A stretch of 64,000 nucleotides of DNA from Gelatoporia subvermispora B (taxonomy: Eukaryota; Basidiomycota; Agaricomycetes; Polyporales; Gelatoporiaceae), in contig KB445800.1 of the NCBI GenBank assembly GCA_000320605.2, positions 782,220-846,219 of the forward strand, given 5' to 3'. The position numbers and the translations under genes are program-made. Below, piece by piece: positions 34,101 to 47,420 of the stretch. The notes under the pieces are model-generated. The model did no database searches and was not told where the DNA came from. It saw only the letters and a list, made by a program, of their open reading frames with translations. Position 1 is the first letter of the stretch, and each line of letters opens with the position of its first letter.

Positions 34101-34975
34101 GGATTATCGATATGCTCGGTCTAAGAATGATGAGCCCGTAATCAATCACTATCCTAACATCAAGACTCACGGGAAGATAAACGCCAAGACGATCTTTGGT
34201 CACTTCAAATTCGTGCGTGGCGTATCCATTAGCCTTTGCAAACATTAGCATGGTGTACATTGTATATATCGTGTTACTCACCATGAATCCTAACGCCATG
34301 CAGAGATTGAGAATGGTCTGTGAGTATGGTGAGCACTCTATATACGATGAAACAGTAACACGTTTCAACCTGGAGCGACAGCTTCTGAAGACCTGCGACA
34401 TCGACGGCCTACATGTAGATGGAAATCACGCCGTCAGAACATCACACGTGTCTACACGTATCGGCCTAGACGCACCTGACTGTAATCTCTTAGCCAATTC
34501 CTATTTGCACAGAGCGTGAGTAGTAATTCAACAGCAATTTTGTCACGTTAACGAAGGCTTAGTCCAGCCAAAATCATGGGTTACCAGAACACCCTCACGT
34601 ACCCGAAATACACGCGTTTTATGTCGAGCTGTCCAAATTTAGATCCCCCTTTCCCAATCAGCGCACCGAGCGCGAAACCTCCGCCGGCTTTCTTTGCTAT
34701 CTCAGCTAATGTGTCTTCCTAGATCCCGGACGTTCGGCTCTGCGCTGCTCACGAGGACTAGACAACTCACAATATCTCCATGCCGGAAAGCTCTCCCTTC
34801 CATATACGCGAAGCTACACACATTCGGGCTCGTCAAGCGATCGCCGGAAAGTCCAGGGGAAATCACGAGCTCACCTGGGTATGTTCCCCGCACCAAATGC
34901 ATATACGCCATGGTTTGATACACACAACAGTATGATGCAGAGCAATAACAACAATACGTGAGTATTGATCGCCAT
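31133..34975 (-). CDS. Het-C family protein (heterokaryon-incompatibility-type)
   Basis: Het-C proteins are secreted or membrane-associated fungal proteins. In Neurospora het-c alleles control vegetative incompatibility, whereas in most fungi the role is unknown. The start is ATG 34975, since exon 34975-34875 gives the signal peptide MAINTHVLLLLLCIILLCVS leading into the hallmark AFGAGNIPS. Later exons, joined in phase, carry AYMEGRAFRHGDI, KRVYFG then NWLRDYSQAVDV, TILNLCMALGFM, HEFEVTKDRLGVYLP, ELEIDPRSGMKNYIAN-type sequence, ALVRRTLERCIHLGR, HTLEDFAAHSNFCELALVSLG, and ELHAVLWQVLTFRDSGMAIISG. The last exon (31133-32083) is a low-complexity tail rich in Gly, Pro, Tyr and His, like the Gly-rich tail of the family. 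Fifteen or so small introns. Divergent from the G3BP-like gene across 373 bases. Confidence 0.92.
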
Positions 34976-35348
34976 GTTACAAGGTCAACATGTGCAACTT
35001 CGCAGCTGAAATCACCCTCGTCGTTCGGAGTAGCGACACAGGTCTCTGCATCGCATGACGTATTCCAGCCAGTCAACGATAGCGGAGTTCGAAGAAAAAT
35101 CTCCGCTAGCGCCGTCGACCAGGCCATTCCAGACTCCGCGTGAACCGACCCCGCAAGGGCTAGCGTCAGTGCGCGTCTAATATTTTGTTGAACCCTCTCC
35201 CGACCCGACGAGCTCGCTCATACCGGCACTCACTAGACTTCCTCGCATTTTTATCGCATTTTCACCTTCACGGTGAGCTTCACGCTCTGCTTTGATCCGC
35301 GGAAACGATGCTGAACAACAGTTTCTACGCGACTTGCCAGCTAGTATC
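34976..35348. promoter_or_regulatory. Shared divergent promoter of Het-C and the NTF2/RRM gene
   Basis: The 373 bases between two divergent start codons must contain both promoters. No clear TATA box is seen on either side. Confidence 0.45.
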
Positions 35349-37343
35349 ATGACAAACCCCACATCCACCGTCAATCCTTCCGAGGTCGGCTGGCAATTCG
35401 TCCCGCAATACTATACCTTCGTCAACAAGCAACCCAATCGTTTGCACTGCTTCTACACTAGAGCCTCTACTTTGACTCATGGTACGGAGGGTGAGGATGG
35501 CAAGCCATGTTACGGTCAACAGGTGATTCTTTGTTCCTCTCGCCACTAGATCCGAAACTCTGGCAGTCGATCTCCGTCGACGCGTTTTCGTGGGTGACTG
35601 CCTGATGAAGGAGCTCGGCGGATTGGCAGGGTATGCAGGGTAGACGCTGGCAGTGGTCTGGGGTGGTCTTGTCGTGACGCGTACATCGCAGGACACGCAC
35701 GGTCGACTGACGCGGCATCTAGCTGCGATCCAGATGCTGACTCGCTACCCTGATGCATCCTGATGCATCCGTCGGGTGCATTCTGAATTTCTCCAGTGAC
35801 CAGCAGTACCCTCCTTCGCTGCGAACGCCAATATCAAACGTGGCAGCGTGTTCATCTATGCATTGCCAATCACGCATCATTCTGCAATGAGAGGTGCACT
35901 CAGTTGGCATTTTTGAGAATGTTTGACGGCAGCAGCAGTGCAAATTCCTGAATGTCTACCCTGTTACGCGCAGCTTCTACATGAGAACGGTGATGACTAA
36001 CGCGTCTCGGTTAACAGGAAATCCATAACAAGATCACGTCCATCGGTTTCCAGGATTGCAAGGTCTTCATCCACTCGGTTGACGCTCAGTCCTCTGCAAA
36101 TGGCGGCATTCTCATCCAGGTCATCGGCGAGATGTCAAACAAGGGCGAGCAGTGGCGCAAATTCGTCCAGTCGTTCTTCCTTGCCGAGCAGCCTAACGGC
36201 TACTTTGTCCTCAACGATATCTTCCGCTTCCTGAAGGAGGAGACCGTCGAGGATGAGGAGTCTGTTGAGACTGAGCCTGTCGCGGTGCCCGCTGCGCCAG
36301 CGCAGGAGGTTCCGGCGCCTGCGCCTGCTCCCCAGACCCCGGCACCACCACCTCCCGTTGAGCCGCAACCTGAACCTGCCCCCGCCCCCGCCCCCGCCGT
36401 CGCGAAACCTCATGAGGAACCTCCTGCGGCGCCTGCTCCTGTGCCCGAACCTGAGCCTCAGCAGCCGAACGGTATTCATACGCCGGAGCCGAAGGCTGAG
36501 CCCGCCCCCGCCCCCGTTCCCGAGCAATCCCCCTCGCCCGCACCGGAACCCCCAGCAACGGCCTCTCCCCCGCCGGTCTCCCCGCCCGCGTCCCAGCAGC
36601 CTCTCGCTCCCTCTCCCGCTCCCGTCCAGCCTCAGCAGCAGCCCCCTCAACAACCCCCTGCACCTGCACCTGCTCCCGCCGCGGCGCCCTCTGCTGCCCC
36701 TCAGCCAAGACGATGGGCGGACTTGGCCGCGAAGGACTCAAATAAATGGGGCGCCAACGTTGCACAGGAGGTCCGGGGAACTAGCCAGGCGCCTCCGCCG
36801 AACTCCGCGTCGCCTGTCCCGCTCAACGGACCTCAGTCGCCTGCGCCGCACGTCACTACCCGCCCGACTGTTCCTCGCGAGGTCAACGCCCCCCAGTTGA
36901 ACATCTCCACGCCCCAGTGCTTCGTCAAGGTACGACCCACGTATAACCTCTCGTCATCTGCATCATTAACACTTTGTTTCCAGGGCGTTACGGAGCAGGT
37001 CTCTGATGCTGCGCTCAAGACGACGCTGACAACGCGCTTCGGACCGATCAAGGAGGTTGAGTTCGTGCGCAGCAAGGCGTGCGCATTCCTTGAGTTCGTG
37101 CACGTCGAGTCCGCGAGGAAGGCGATTCTTGCGTCGCTCCCCGTTCAGCACGGCGGCGAGGGTGGCATCCGCATCGAGTCCGAGAACGGCGCGGTTGCCA
37201 GGATCAACGTCGAGACCCGCAAGGAGCGCGGCGACCGCCCCCCGCCGCGCGGCCCGCCCATGAACGGCGAGACGAGGAGAGGTGGTGGCTTCAGGGGTCG
37301 TGGTGGCCCGCCCGGCCGCGGCCGCGGGGCTCCGCAGAAGTAG
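35349..37343 (+). CDS. G3BP-like RNA-binding protein with NTF2-like and RRM domains
   Basis: Exons 35349-35522, 36018-36929, 36984-37343 give 481 residues. Residues about 13-130 are an NTF2-like fold: SEVGWQFVPQYYTFVNKQPN, then IHNKITSIGFQDCKVFIHSVD, QVIGEMSNKGEQWRKFVQSF and NGYFVLNDIFR, the typical G3BP/Bre5/Nxt3 arrangement. A long Pro/Ala/Glu-rich disordered stretch follows. From about residue 355 comes an RRM (QCFVK joined to GVTEQVSDAALK, then FGPIKEVEFVRSKACAFLEFV), and the tail is RGG-rich (GGGFRGRGGPPGRGRG). This domain order is that of stress-granule nucleators and the cofactor of deubiquitinase Ubp3. The first intron is 495 bases, about eight times the local norm. Expect cytoplasmic mRNP localisation. 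Confidence 0.93.
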
Positions 37344-38129
37344 GTGCTTAAAATGTGCTGGGTGTGTTTGAGGTGCGGGTTGTATGGTGATCTGCGTTGG
37401 ATGGTCAGTGCAGTGCTTTGGGAGAGGGCTCTGTAGGCTCTGCTTGGGACGTCATTGGTACCTCGGACAGCAGGCCATTAGGCCGCTTCTGAGGCGATCG
37501 ATGACTCCGGTGGTGGTCTGCAGAGGGTGAAAAGTAAAAAATGAAAGATTTATGTTTCGTGTTTCACAACTTTGATGTCAGCTTTCGTTAGCATCGCTTT
37601 CTGTCTTGTGCATCTTTGGAATGACATGCCTGCACGTATTGCTCGCTCCCATTTAACTATCGATTGTGTTGCCCGAGATCGAAGATTCATGAAATGCTGG
37701 TGCTGATATCACAATTGGCATATTCTATGTGCGAGAGGTCCTCGCCTGGTATTGGCCTACGCATAAATGAGTCCATAGCTGTGTCCATCCGCAGTACATG
37801 AGAAGCCCCCACCAACATCTCAATATTTAATCGAAGGGAATGGGGACAGGAGAATCAGCTAACTATGAATCATGTAATAGGTGGGGGATAACACTGAACA
37901 CCAAGAAACGCATGGAAACCGAAAGAGGACAACAGCGCGGGAGGGTAGATCGGAGTACACTTCTTTTGAGATGCAGAGCTTCGACAGGACGGTCCAGCGG
38001 CTGACATTCGAAGCAGATGATGTTGAGATTGCAAGCAAGATGCGATAGAGGTTGTCGACGTACGTATACACACAATGTAATACAGAGCACAGATGGATGA
38101 TGAGATGACAGATGGTGTTGATGCAAGGG
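37344..38129. other. Convergent 3' region
   Basis: 3' flanks of the NTF2/RRM gene and the MAP kinase. No gene is seen. Confidence 0.5.
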
Positions 38130-39736
<1,607 letters not shown>

Positions 39737-41731
39737 GACGAACGAAAGTGAAGGGGTGGTGAGGGGAAACTAGGGCGGACAAAAGAGAGGCGCGGTTGTT
39801 GGGATCCGGAGAGACTATATAGATGGAATTTGTTGTCTACTCGACGAATGGTAGCAACGTATGGAAAGGAGTGGTAACGGAACAACTATGTGGTATCGAG
39901 GCAACCGCGAGCAACCGCCTCCAGGCCCATTGTCCAACCGGCTATTCAGCCGCCATCCAGCGCCTGCTATCGTCTTCCATCTTCCTCTTCCACCATCATG
40001 CACATCCGATGCATACCTCAAAGTCTCTCACAATAACAGCCCAGTCGAGCTGGCATCCATGCCTTGTCATTCTTGACACTCCAAAGGCACACTGCCCAAT
40101 CCTTACCAGGCGCCAATCCTTCAGAACACGGAGGCAAATGGAAACTGGTTCCGGCGGTCGGTATACTTGCCCAGCAAATGCTGGCAATGGCAGGCAATGG
40201 CTCGTACACGACCTTGTTGTGCCTTACACTCGCGTGGCTCGGATAGACACCGGTCTAGACCTCCATGTCGCTAAACAACGCCTAGCGCTATTGTCTAGCA
40301 CGCTTAGGTACAACAACGGCTGCCCGTCTCGTCCAATGGTTTGTCTCTGCATGGGGATCTACACACAGGCGCCATGCATTTTCCCGCAGCGCTTCTTGTT
40401 CCTATTCCGACGTGTTGGTGCTGGCAGACGCTATCAGGTGTGTGTTTTCGCCATCTGTGGCGAAGGGGGACGCTGCTATGGGGCATCAGGCGTTGCTACA
40501 CTGATACGCGTATGCCATCCTCCATCGTTCGGCCTCAACATACAGACGTGGGATGACTGACGGTTGGCCCTTGAGACGCGATGTTTGTCGGACTGCCCCC
40601 ATGCCTTCGCTCGTCCCCCTGCCTGTCTGCATCACACGGTGCTGGTAGACAGTTAGGACGTGTTGGTGCATGCATGAGAAACCCACTGTACGTCTCCAGC
40701 AGATGCAGTGCGTCTTCTCCGAGCGGTGATATTTGGTTTTGAAGAAACGCCGCTGCGCATGACGCTGAACACTTGATTCGAACAATTCGGAGATCTCGCG
40801 ACGACCTCCCGCGATGCCTACGCGGCATCTCAACATCCTGCGGCACTCTGACCAGCTTGACTGTAGTTGACTTTTATGGCTATGATCTGGCTTGCTGCGG
40901 ATATCCCGGGCACCGGCTGGGATGCGTCTCGAGGCATCGTGATGGCGGTTACCTCCTATGGGTGCGCGTTGCGCAAGTGGCGTTGACGTCCCTGGGTTCC
41001 CTCTGGTATTCTTTGTCAACGAGAGCTTCGCGTCCGGACGTCCGCAGGATTTTCCTGATCGCCATCTCCTACTTCAGTGATCGCAGACGTTGTGCTCTCG
41101 CAACCGCACGCTGAGTCTGCTCGAGTGCAGTAGCGAGGTTACGCTGAAGGAGTATCTCATCATTCCATCACTCCTCGGAAAATGTTGGACAGATATTCAA
41201 AACGTCTCATCATCCAATCCAGAGTCCCATCCGAACACATATCGGGAGAGTGTCCCAGAAACGCCACCGGGACGTGTTCTCCAATGAGCTTGTCACCCGC
41301 ATTTCCGATCTGTCCCTGTCTGCACTGCATGTTTTACAGGTGGTGTGCCTTACGCAAGGCAGGCAGCCGCCACTATACGAGAGTGTGAGGGATTTGTCTT
41401 GTGGCGAGTTGTCTTACAGGCTAAGTGGTCCTGTTACAGCCAATAAAATTCCAGAGCATTCCCCTCTGATGCATAATCCAGGGCTGCTGACTATGTGTGC
41501 CGCAGTCATCTGTGAGAGCTCCCTAACGATGCAGTTATGCTGATCGCTTAATGCGGTGAAGGTCGGAGCTTGTTCCGCCGAGGTTCTGTCCGACATCGTA
41601 TTCAAAGAAATAGAAGGTGATGTACAATTGGAGCCCGGTCCCGAACGGGTACTGCGTGGGCCATTCATACTAGTCATGAAGACGGTCGTGATACCAGTCC
41701 ATGTTTCCAGAAACAACACCCGAACACCGGC
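39737..41731. other. Intergenic, about 2 kb
   Basis: Upstream of the MAP kinase and downstream of the RMD1 gene. Frames at 40486-41019 (minus), 39823-40560 (plus) and 41250-41543 (plus) have no domain or splice support. It should contain the MAP kinase promoter. Confidence 0.4.
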
Positions 41732-43779
41732 CTACTTCCTCGTCATCTCTTCCAGGATCCTCAATGCCTCATCACGCGACAACGTGCTGAGCGCCGTTGC
41801 CGTCCTATTGACCACCGTACTGCACTCGCACGCTGCCACTGAGGCAGCGGACGCAGACCCGCCCATCGTGGCGTGCACAACGAGGCGGGCAATGACCTCT
41901 CCCTATACAGCACCGTCAGTACACATTCCACGCTGTTCCGACCGGGAGCGGGCGTACCAATTCCACGACACAAGCTACCACGATCAGCCTATCCGCGGGG
42001 TCAGGGTCAGCCGCTGTATGCATATCAGACGAAGTGAGCTGCGCCCGCCGCACGCACCAGATGATGATCCAAGTGATACGCTCCATCGCGTTATTGTTCA
42101 GATGGTCGTGTATTGCGCCGAGCTGCCCACGACCGTCAGCGCACCGCCCCTCCCCTCTGTTCCCAACACCCATCTCAAGCTAAACCACTCACCAAGTCCT
42201 CCGCAACTGCGAGCTTCTCGTTGAGCACCTGCACGCGTGGCCCGATCTCCATGTACTCGCGGACCGCGTCATACAGCGCCTTGAGGCTCGCCTCGCTCCA
42301 GAAGAGCTCGGGCACGTCGAGCACGTTGCTCACGAGGTTCACGTCGCGCCGCAGCGTGAAGAGCCGCCCGGTGAGCCGCAGTGCCGCCGTGCGCGAGAGC
42401 GCGAGTGCACCCGTCGACGCGAGCTGCTGCGGGATCGAGGTGGTATCCTTTGAGGAGAGGATGTGGTGCGCGTGCGACTCGTAGTGCGCGAGGAGCGTGG
42501 ACTGCGCGAGCGCGTGTGCGACGGAAAGCTTGAGCAGGTGGGAGTGAGTCTTGAAGGCTGCAAAGTGTTAGCGGTGTGCATGGCAGAGGATGGTAATGAC
42601 GCACTGAAGAAATCATTGTATACTCGGGAGTAGGCAATGTGTGGATCATGCTGTAGACAATTGCGACATGTCAAGACACAGGGTGTTGAATGCAAAAGGA
42701 AGTGGACCGACCGCATAGTGGCACTCCTCGACCTCCCAATCGTCTTCGTCAATCTTTCTCCGCATCACCCCGGCGGCGTCCACGTCCTCCAAGATCCCGC
42801 GCTCTTGCCCTTCCGCCAGCCCGAAAAAGACCACCACTCCGTAGTCAAAGAACACGGCCTCCGCGAAGTCGTTCTCATGGATATTAGCTCGGAGTTGCTG
42901 GTCCGTTTTGCTCTTCCGCCTCCTCCTCTCCTGCTGTTCCGCCTGCTCGCGTATTTCCGCCTGGAACTGCACGTCTGACGTCAGGCTCTCCAGTTTCCTG
43001 GAAGTCCCTGAGGCCTCTGTGGCTGTGGTGTCGGGCAGAATGGCAGTCCCTGCCAAAGGAGAGGCAGACATATAGCTATCGAGTGGTATCGCTGCAGGTG
43101 CGGAGGTAGATGGTTCTTCGTAAGTGCTCTGATAGCCTTCTTCCTCTGCCTCAGAGAGGGCGAAGGCGTCCTCTACTCCGGGTGATGTCGCAGGCGCGGA
43201 TGACCGGACATTTGCGCTTGGGCCATAGCCCGGTAGAAGCGGGAGGTGATATACCTGTATATAGAGTCGTGTATTTAGTACTTGAACTAAAAGTCAATAG
43301 CGGAAGGCACTCACAGCATACATCGCCTCGTCAAATATTCTCGGTCTCACATTATGTTCCCGTTTCAGGAAACTCGCCAGGAGCTTCATCTTGAACCCCT
43401 CAGCAACGCAATACGCAGTCATCCGCCTGTACCCCGCCCTCTCCCGCTGTTCCTTGCTCATCCGTTCTGCCTCGCTCTTTTGCTCGCGCACTCCTCTGTC
43501 CGTCTCATAACCATGCAATGCATCTTCATCGTCCTCGTCCACGGGTAGTGGTTTCGTTTGTGGGGCAGTCGGTAGGAGTACAAGCTTCTGGGTAGTCTTG
43601 GAGGTACGCTGAGCTTTCGGAGCACCACTGACGGGATTGATTGTTCCAGTGAGTGCGAGGCCGGAGATCGAGGGGCGACGTGTAGGGACCCGAGGCGTAG
43701 ATAGAGACCGCGCTGGACGAGCTCGCCTGACCGGAATAGGTGCTGTTGGTGGTGGCTTATTTCCAGCTGAGCGAGACAT
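41732..43779 (-). CDS. RMD1/RMND1-like protein, DUF155 family
   Basis: Related to yeast Rmd1/Rmd8 and mitochondrial RMND1. Seven exons (43779-43315, 43254-42712, 42650-42605, 42557-42193, 42122-42058, 41988-41958, 41902-41732) give about 561 residues. The N-terminus is a basic, disordered, Pro/Ser-rich region. The DUF155 core starts around AYCVAEGFKMKLLASFL, with AVFFDYGVVVFFGLAE and CHYAV joined to HDPHIAYSRVYNDFF, then LLKLSVAHALAQSTLLAHYE, LYDAVREYMEIGPRVQVLNE and HDHLNNNAMERITWIIIW, followed by the C-terminal hydrophobic segment LIVVACVVEL. The last exon adds GEVIARLVVHATMGG and a Ser/Thr-rich tail ending LEEMTRK. Without the last intron the frame would stop at 41916. The longer form is preferred because its sequence is protein-like. 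Confidence 0.88.
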
Positions 43780-44696
43780 CGTGGGGTCCTGATCGGAGTG
43801 GGTTCACGAAAGGGAATGAGAACTTGAGAGCGGTGCAAAGGGCGATCAGACCACGTAGGACTGAGTTTGCGTTCTTGAGGACGAGACAGTTTCTGATAAC
43901 CTTACAGTGCAATTCAAACGCAAGTGGTGTCTGAAGCAGAGTGCAAGACAAACTAGAAGCGAGGAGGTTCGATTTCCTCGAGTTCAAGCTATAGACCTTT
44001 CACTAGCGACTAGAGAGAACTAATGAATGGCAGTTAAAATGCCTCAGATCGCGGTAAAACGAGGCCACAACGAGTCGCTGCGGTACTTCCGCGTCCGAGA
44101 CAATCTCCAGCAGCTATTCCACTGGCAAGTGCAGCTCGCGCGCTTCTGCGACAACGACACCGTGAAGTCATTCTGGCGCCTGTCGGCGATCCGGTCCGGT
44201 ACGGTTCTAGGGCCTAGACCTCGAGGTCTACGGACTTTCAAACGTTTGCGACTGACCATGTTGAGAATTATCGGAACTGGGTTCAAGTTTGCACTAAACC
44301 TTTCCGCGATGTATGGAACGATAGATGTACGGAGTGGCCTGGTGGGGGATATACAGTGCAGGCATCAGATAGCCTGTGATAGTAGGTAGGCCTTTTCCAG
44401 TTGTCGAGAATTGCGAAGAAATGGTTTTATCACAACCCAGGACCCTAGATTTTTCGAATATTGCTCAATTACTTGCATAAGCATGTACACAGCGATCTTC
44501 TGAATCCGAACACCTCACCCTGGGCCCGCACAATCGAGCTGGAAGGAGTGTCGGATACTATACAGTTGGGTCCCTCTGCGCTGGCTTCGTTTCCCTGCCG
44601 CATGTCGAGCGTGAGGCACATGAGCGCGGAGCGCTGAGCGTGAGCTCCAGGTAGTCTTCACCCATCTTCCTCTTGCCAAATCCACCGCCCATCTAC
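43780..44696. other. Divergent intergenic region
   Basis: Between the RMD1 start and the WW-like/TM gene start. It presumably holds both promoters. A plus-strand frame at 44027-44389 is unsupported. Confidence 0.4.
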
Positions 44697-47420
44697 ATGG
44701 ATCCTCGGTTCATCAGCTCACTACACAGCTACCTCGTTTCTTGGCTGAGGATACTGCATCTGCCCTACAGACGCTTACATGCAGCTTTTCGAAGATTAGC
44801 TAGGGGAGGTTCGCGGCGTCTGTGGTCCCTATTATCTTGGCTGACGGAGAAAGCCTTGCGGGGGAAATCGAGCAAGTCCACGGAGTGCAGTGAAAGGATC
44901 AAAGAATCCGAGGAAATAACCTACAGCGTCGGCGTTGTCGCGTCTAGAATTCCGGCAACCTTGCCATCTATATTAGCTCTAGCAGCAGAGCTCCGATCTA
45001 CGGATGCGCAGGACTCCAAAGAATCTGCGACGAGCTCTGCGACTTCGACTATTGATGAAGGAATGGCAACTTGTGTTCAGACGCCCGATACGGGGGATAC
45101 CAAGTTCCGAGCTGACGAGAACAGCTCTGCAATGAATCAAGAGCCATCCACTCGCGCCGTCGCGATTGTTCCTGTAAACAAAGACGTCTTTCCAATTAGC
45201 TCAGTGCGCAGATACGATAAAGGCATAACTATGTGCGATAGCTCTATCTCATGAACTCTAACTCTCTAACTCCTTGCTCATCGCCATCAGCCCCCAGGAT
45301 GAACGCGGTTACGTGATCAATGCAATGACAATGCATTTTCCGCTGTGAGTCCACTTCATCAAATCTCGATGGATAAATCAATGATACAATTGATATAGCG
45401 AAGATGCACCATCAGATTGGGAGCCTTGCACACATCCCGAAGGCTCCTTGTATTGGGTTCATCGTGAGAGGGTCCGTGGGGTTCTTTTTCGTTCTACCTT
45501 GCCGTTCTCAAGGATCTATGAAGCGGATATACACCGATGCATTTCTCTGTGATGTCAATCTCTACACTGAGATTATGACCTTTCTCAAGTTACTAGACAA
45601 CATGCGCAATGCTCGGGGGATCGTTTTACTTCCTGACGACGAGCTCGTCCTGGAATTGGAGCCTCGGTACTCCGGGGACGGGCATTATTGGTGCTATTAT
45701 TACGTTCGACACTCGGACCGTACACTGTTCTGGCTACACGATTACGATTTTAGCGCAGACATATCGGAGCTGAAAGCGGTCTCTTCGGCGGCGCATATCA
45801 GTAAGCTCATGTAGACCTTCTGTCATACTCAAGCTTTGACACCCACATAGAACACGAGCTAGATGCGAAGTATTGGTGCGTAAATATTAGCTGATACTGC
45901 CACCTTACTTTTCTGACTTTCTATGGTTTTCCTATATTCGTATTTCTGTAGGCTGCACTGGGAAATGTTTCCGCAGGGGCATAAGCTTGCACAGCGTGCC
46001 ATTAGGGAGCTCACCGGAATACTGATTCATGCAGCTGCAGGTCAAACAGTTTTCCTACGTGTTGGTTGTATATTTTCATGCTGCGTGTGCAGATCGATCA
46101 ACGTCCCCGGTATCAACGTTTGGATATTCAGTTGAAGATCTGCGCGGGTTCTTGGAGCTGCTCGATCGGATCCAAGGTAGCGTCTGCTCACATACCACGG
46201 ACTCGTCGAGAATTCATGCCCCTCTTAGCCGATGATAACAGTGACCATGCGAATTGTGTCGTTGGTACGTGTCACAATTTGTGAAGGCGGTTTTGAATAC
46301 TCAAGTCTACAGGCCGCCTTATGAATCTATTCGGTGAGTTGACAGAACTCGGTGCCCAACCGTGGCAACCCGTGATTCTGAGTTTGTTCACTCCCGCAGC
46401 ACACCATAGGTTCTTGAATTTCTACGGGCAACCATACGCTCGATTATGTCATGGTCAAAGAGTTTACTCTCGCAGTTTCGGTCAGCGTACCGCTCTAATC
46501 GGGATTCTCTCGCCGTTGTTGTTTTATGCGCCGAACGTACACATGACTTCTCTCCAAGAAGTGTGGATCGACGATATACTGAGCTACCCTCACTGGGTCA
46601 CATATACAACTAGACTCAGTAATGAATGGCAGAGTCTGTTGACCCCGGTTAGGAAACTTCCAGTCATAAGAAGGTCACTTCAACTTACGTATCATTCAAC
46701 ACAGGCGACTGTGTTGCTCGATGCGAGCATAGCCTTCCTCGCGATTCCGAGCGTTGATAATGGTCAACATCCGCAGCGGAGCGCCGCTCAGATCCTAAGC
46801 TACATTTCGATAGTGGCTAGTATCGGCAGCATGGTTTTGTCTTTACTTTTGGCAAGGCAGTACGGGGCAACAACACATAAGAATGCCGAAGAGGTGGTAT
46901 GTACATGATTAATATCTATTCGAGTATATGACGTTACTTAAAATGCAGTGTGTGACGTAGGTGGCTTTCTTAACAAAAAACAATAATCCGATCATACGAA
47001 TGGAAGCCCTCGCAATCATTTACAGCCTTCCATATGCGACAATGATGTGGGCGTAAGCACTTACCTCTCACTGTCCGGTATCAAGAGTCACCATGTCTTT
47101 TCAGATTGATCGCATTCTTAATATCTTTCTCCATGGAATGCTTCTTGAAAGGCGACCCACTTTCAACTTATCCGACTGCCGTTGCATGGATAGTGATGGC
47201 AGCGCTTATCTCTTGGTGTATCGCTACTCTAGGAGGCCACCCAGGCGATTCAATCGTGAATATCCTGAAGTTTTGCAAGCAGATACCATCTGGCATACTA
47301 GGCGTAGTACATCGAGCCATACCAGACCATCCTGGTCTTCGTACATCATCAGCTGCCGGAAGAGAGCATGCAGACGAGAGACACGACGTTGAAATGCAGA
47401 CTCCGGGGTCTGGCTCATAG
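44697..47420 (+). CDS. Orphan Agaricomycete protein with WW-like motif and C-terminal TM helices
   Basis: A member of a large uncharacterised basidiomycete family. About twelve exons: 44697-45232, 45291-45344, 45399-45463, 45513-45800, 45851-45875, 45952-46040, 46093-46176, 46229-46264, 46313-46333, 46400 to about 46890, then two more to 47420. The first exon encodes an N-terminal hydrophobic/basic and Ser-rich part. Exons 3-4 join into SDWEPCTHPEGSLYWVHRSM, a WW-domain-like strand pair. Then come LFWLHDYD, KYWLHWEMFPQGHKL, STFGYSVEDLRGFLELL, RFLNFYGQPYARL and VWIDDILSYP. The C-terminus has several helices (ILSYISIVASIGSMVLSLLL, LAIIYSLPYATMMWALIAFL, VAWIVMAALISWCIATL). Phases of the listed junctions agree. 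A 57-base segment at 46650-46706 can be read as an intron or left in. Function unknown; probably membrane-anchored. Confidence 0.8.

Noticed and set aside
36135..36900. Long frames on both strands over the Pro/Ala-rich part of the NTF2/RRM gene
   Set aside because: Shadow frames caused by the repetitive C-rich codons; the plus frame with NTF2 and RRM domains is clearly the coding one.
40486..41019. Minus-strand frame of 177 codons upstream of the MAP kinase
   Set aside because: No recognisable domain; Arg/His-rich composition and overlapping plus-strand frames point to non-coding DNA.
41916..41960. Earlier stop for the RMD1 gene at 41916
   Set aside because: The unspliced reading is possible, but an intron with GTACGC and GTATAG borders extends the frame into GEVIARLVVHATMGG to 41732, which is more protein-like.
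43955..43985. GGTTCGATTTCC resembling a tRNA B box
   Set aside because: No matching A box, T-arm stem or acceptor stem could be drawn, so no tRNA is called.
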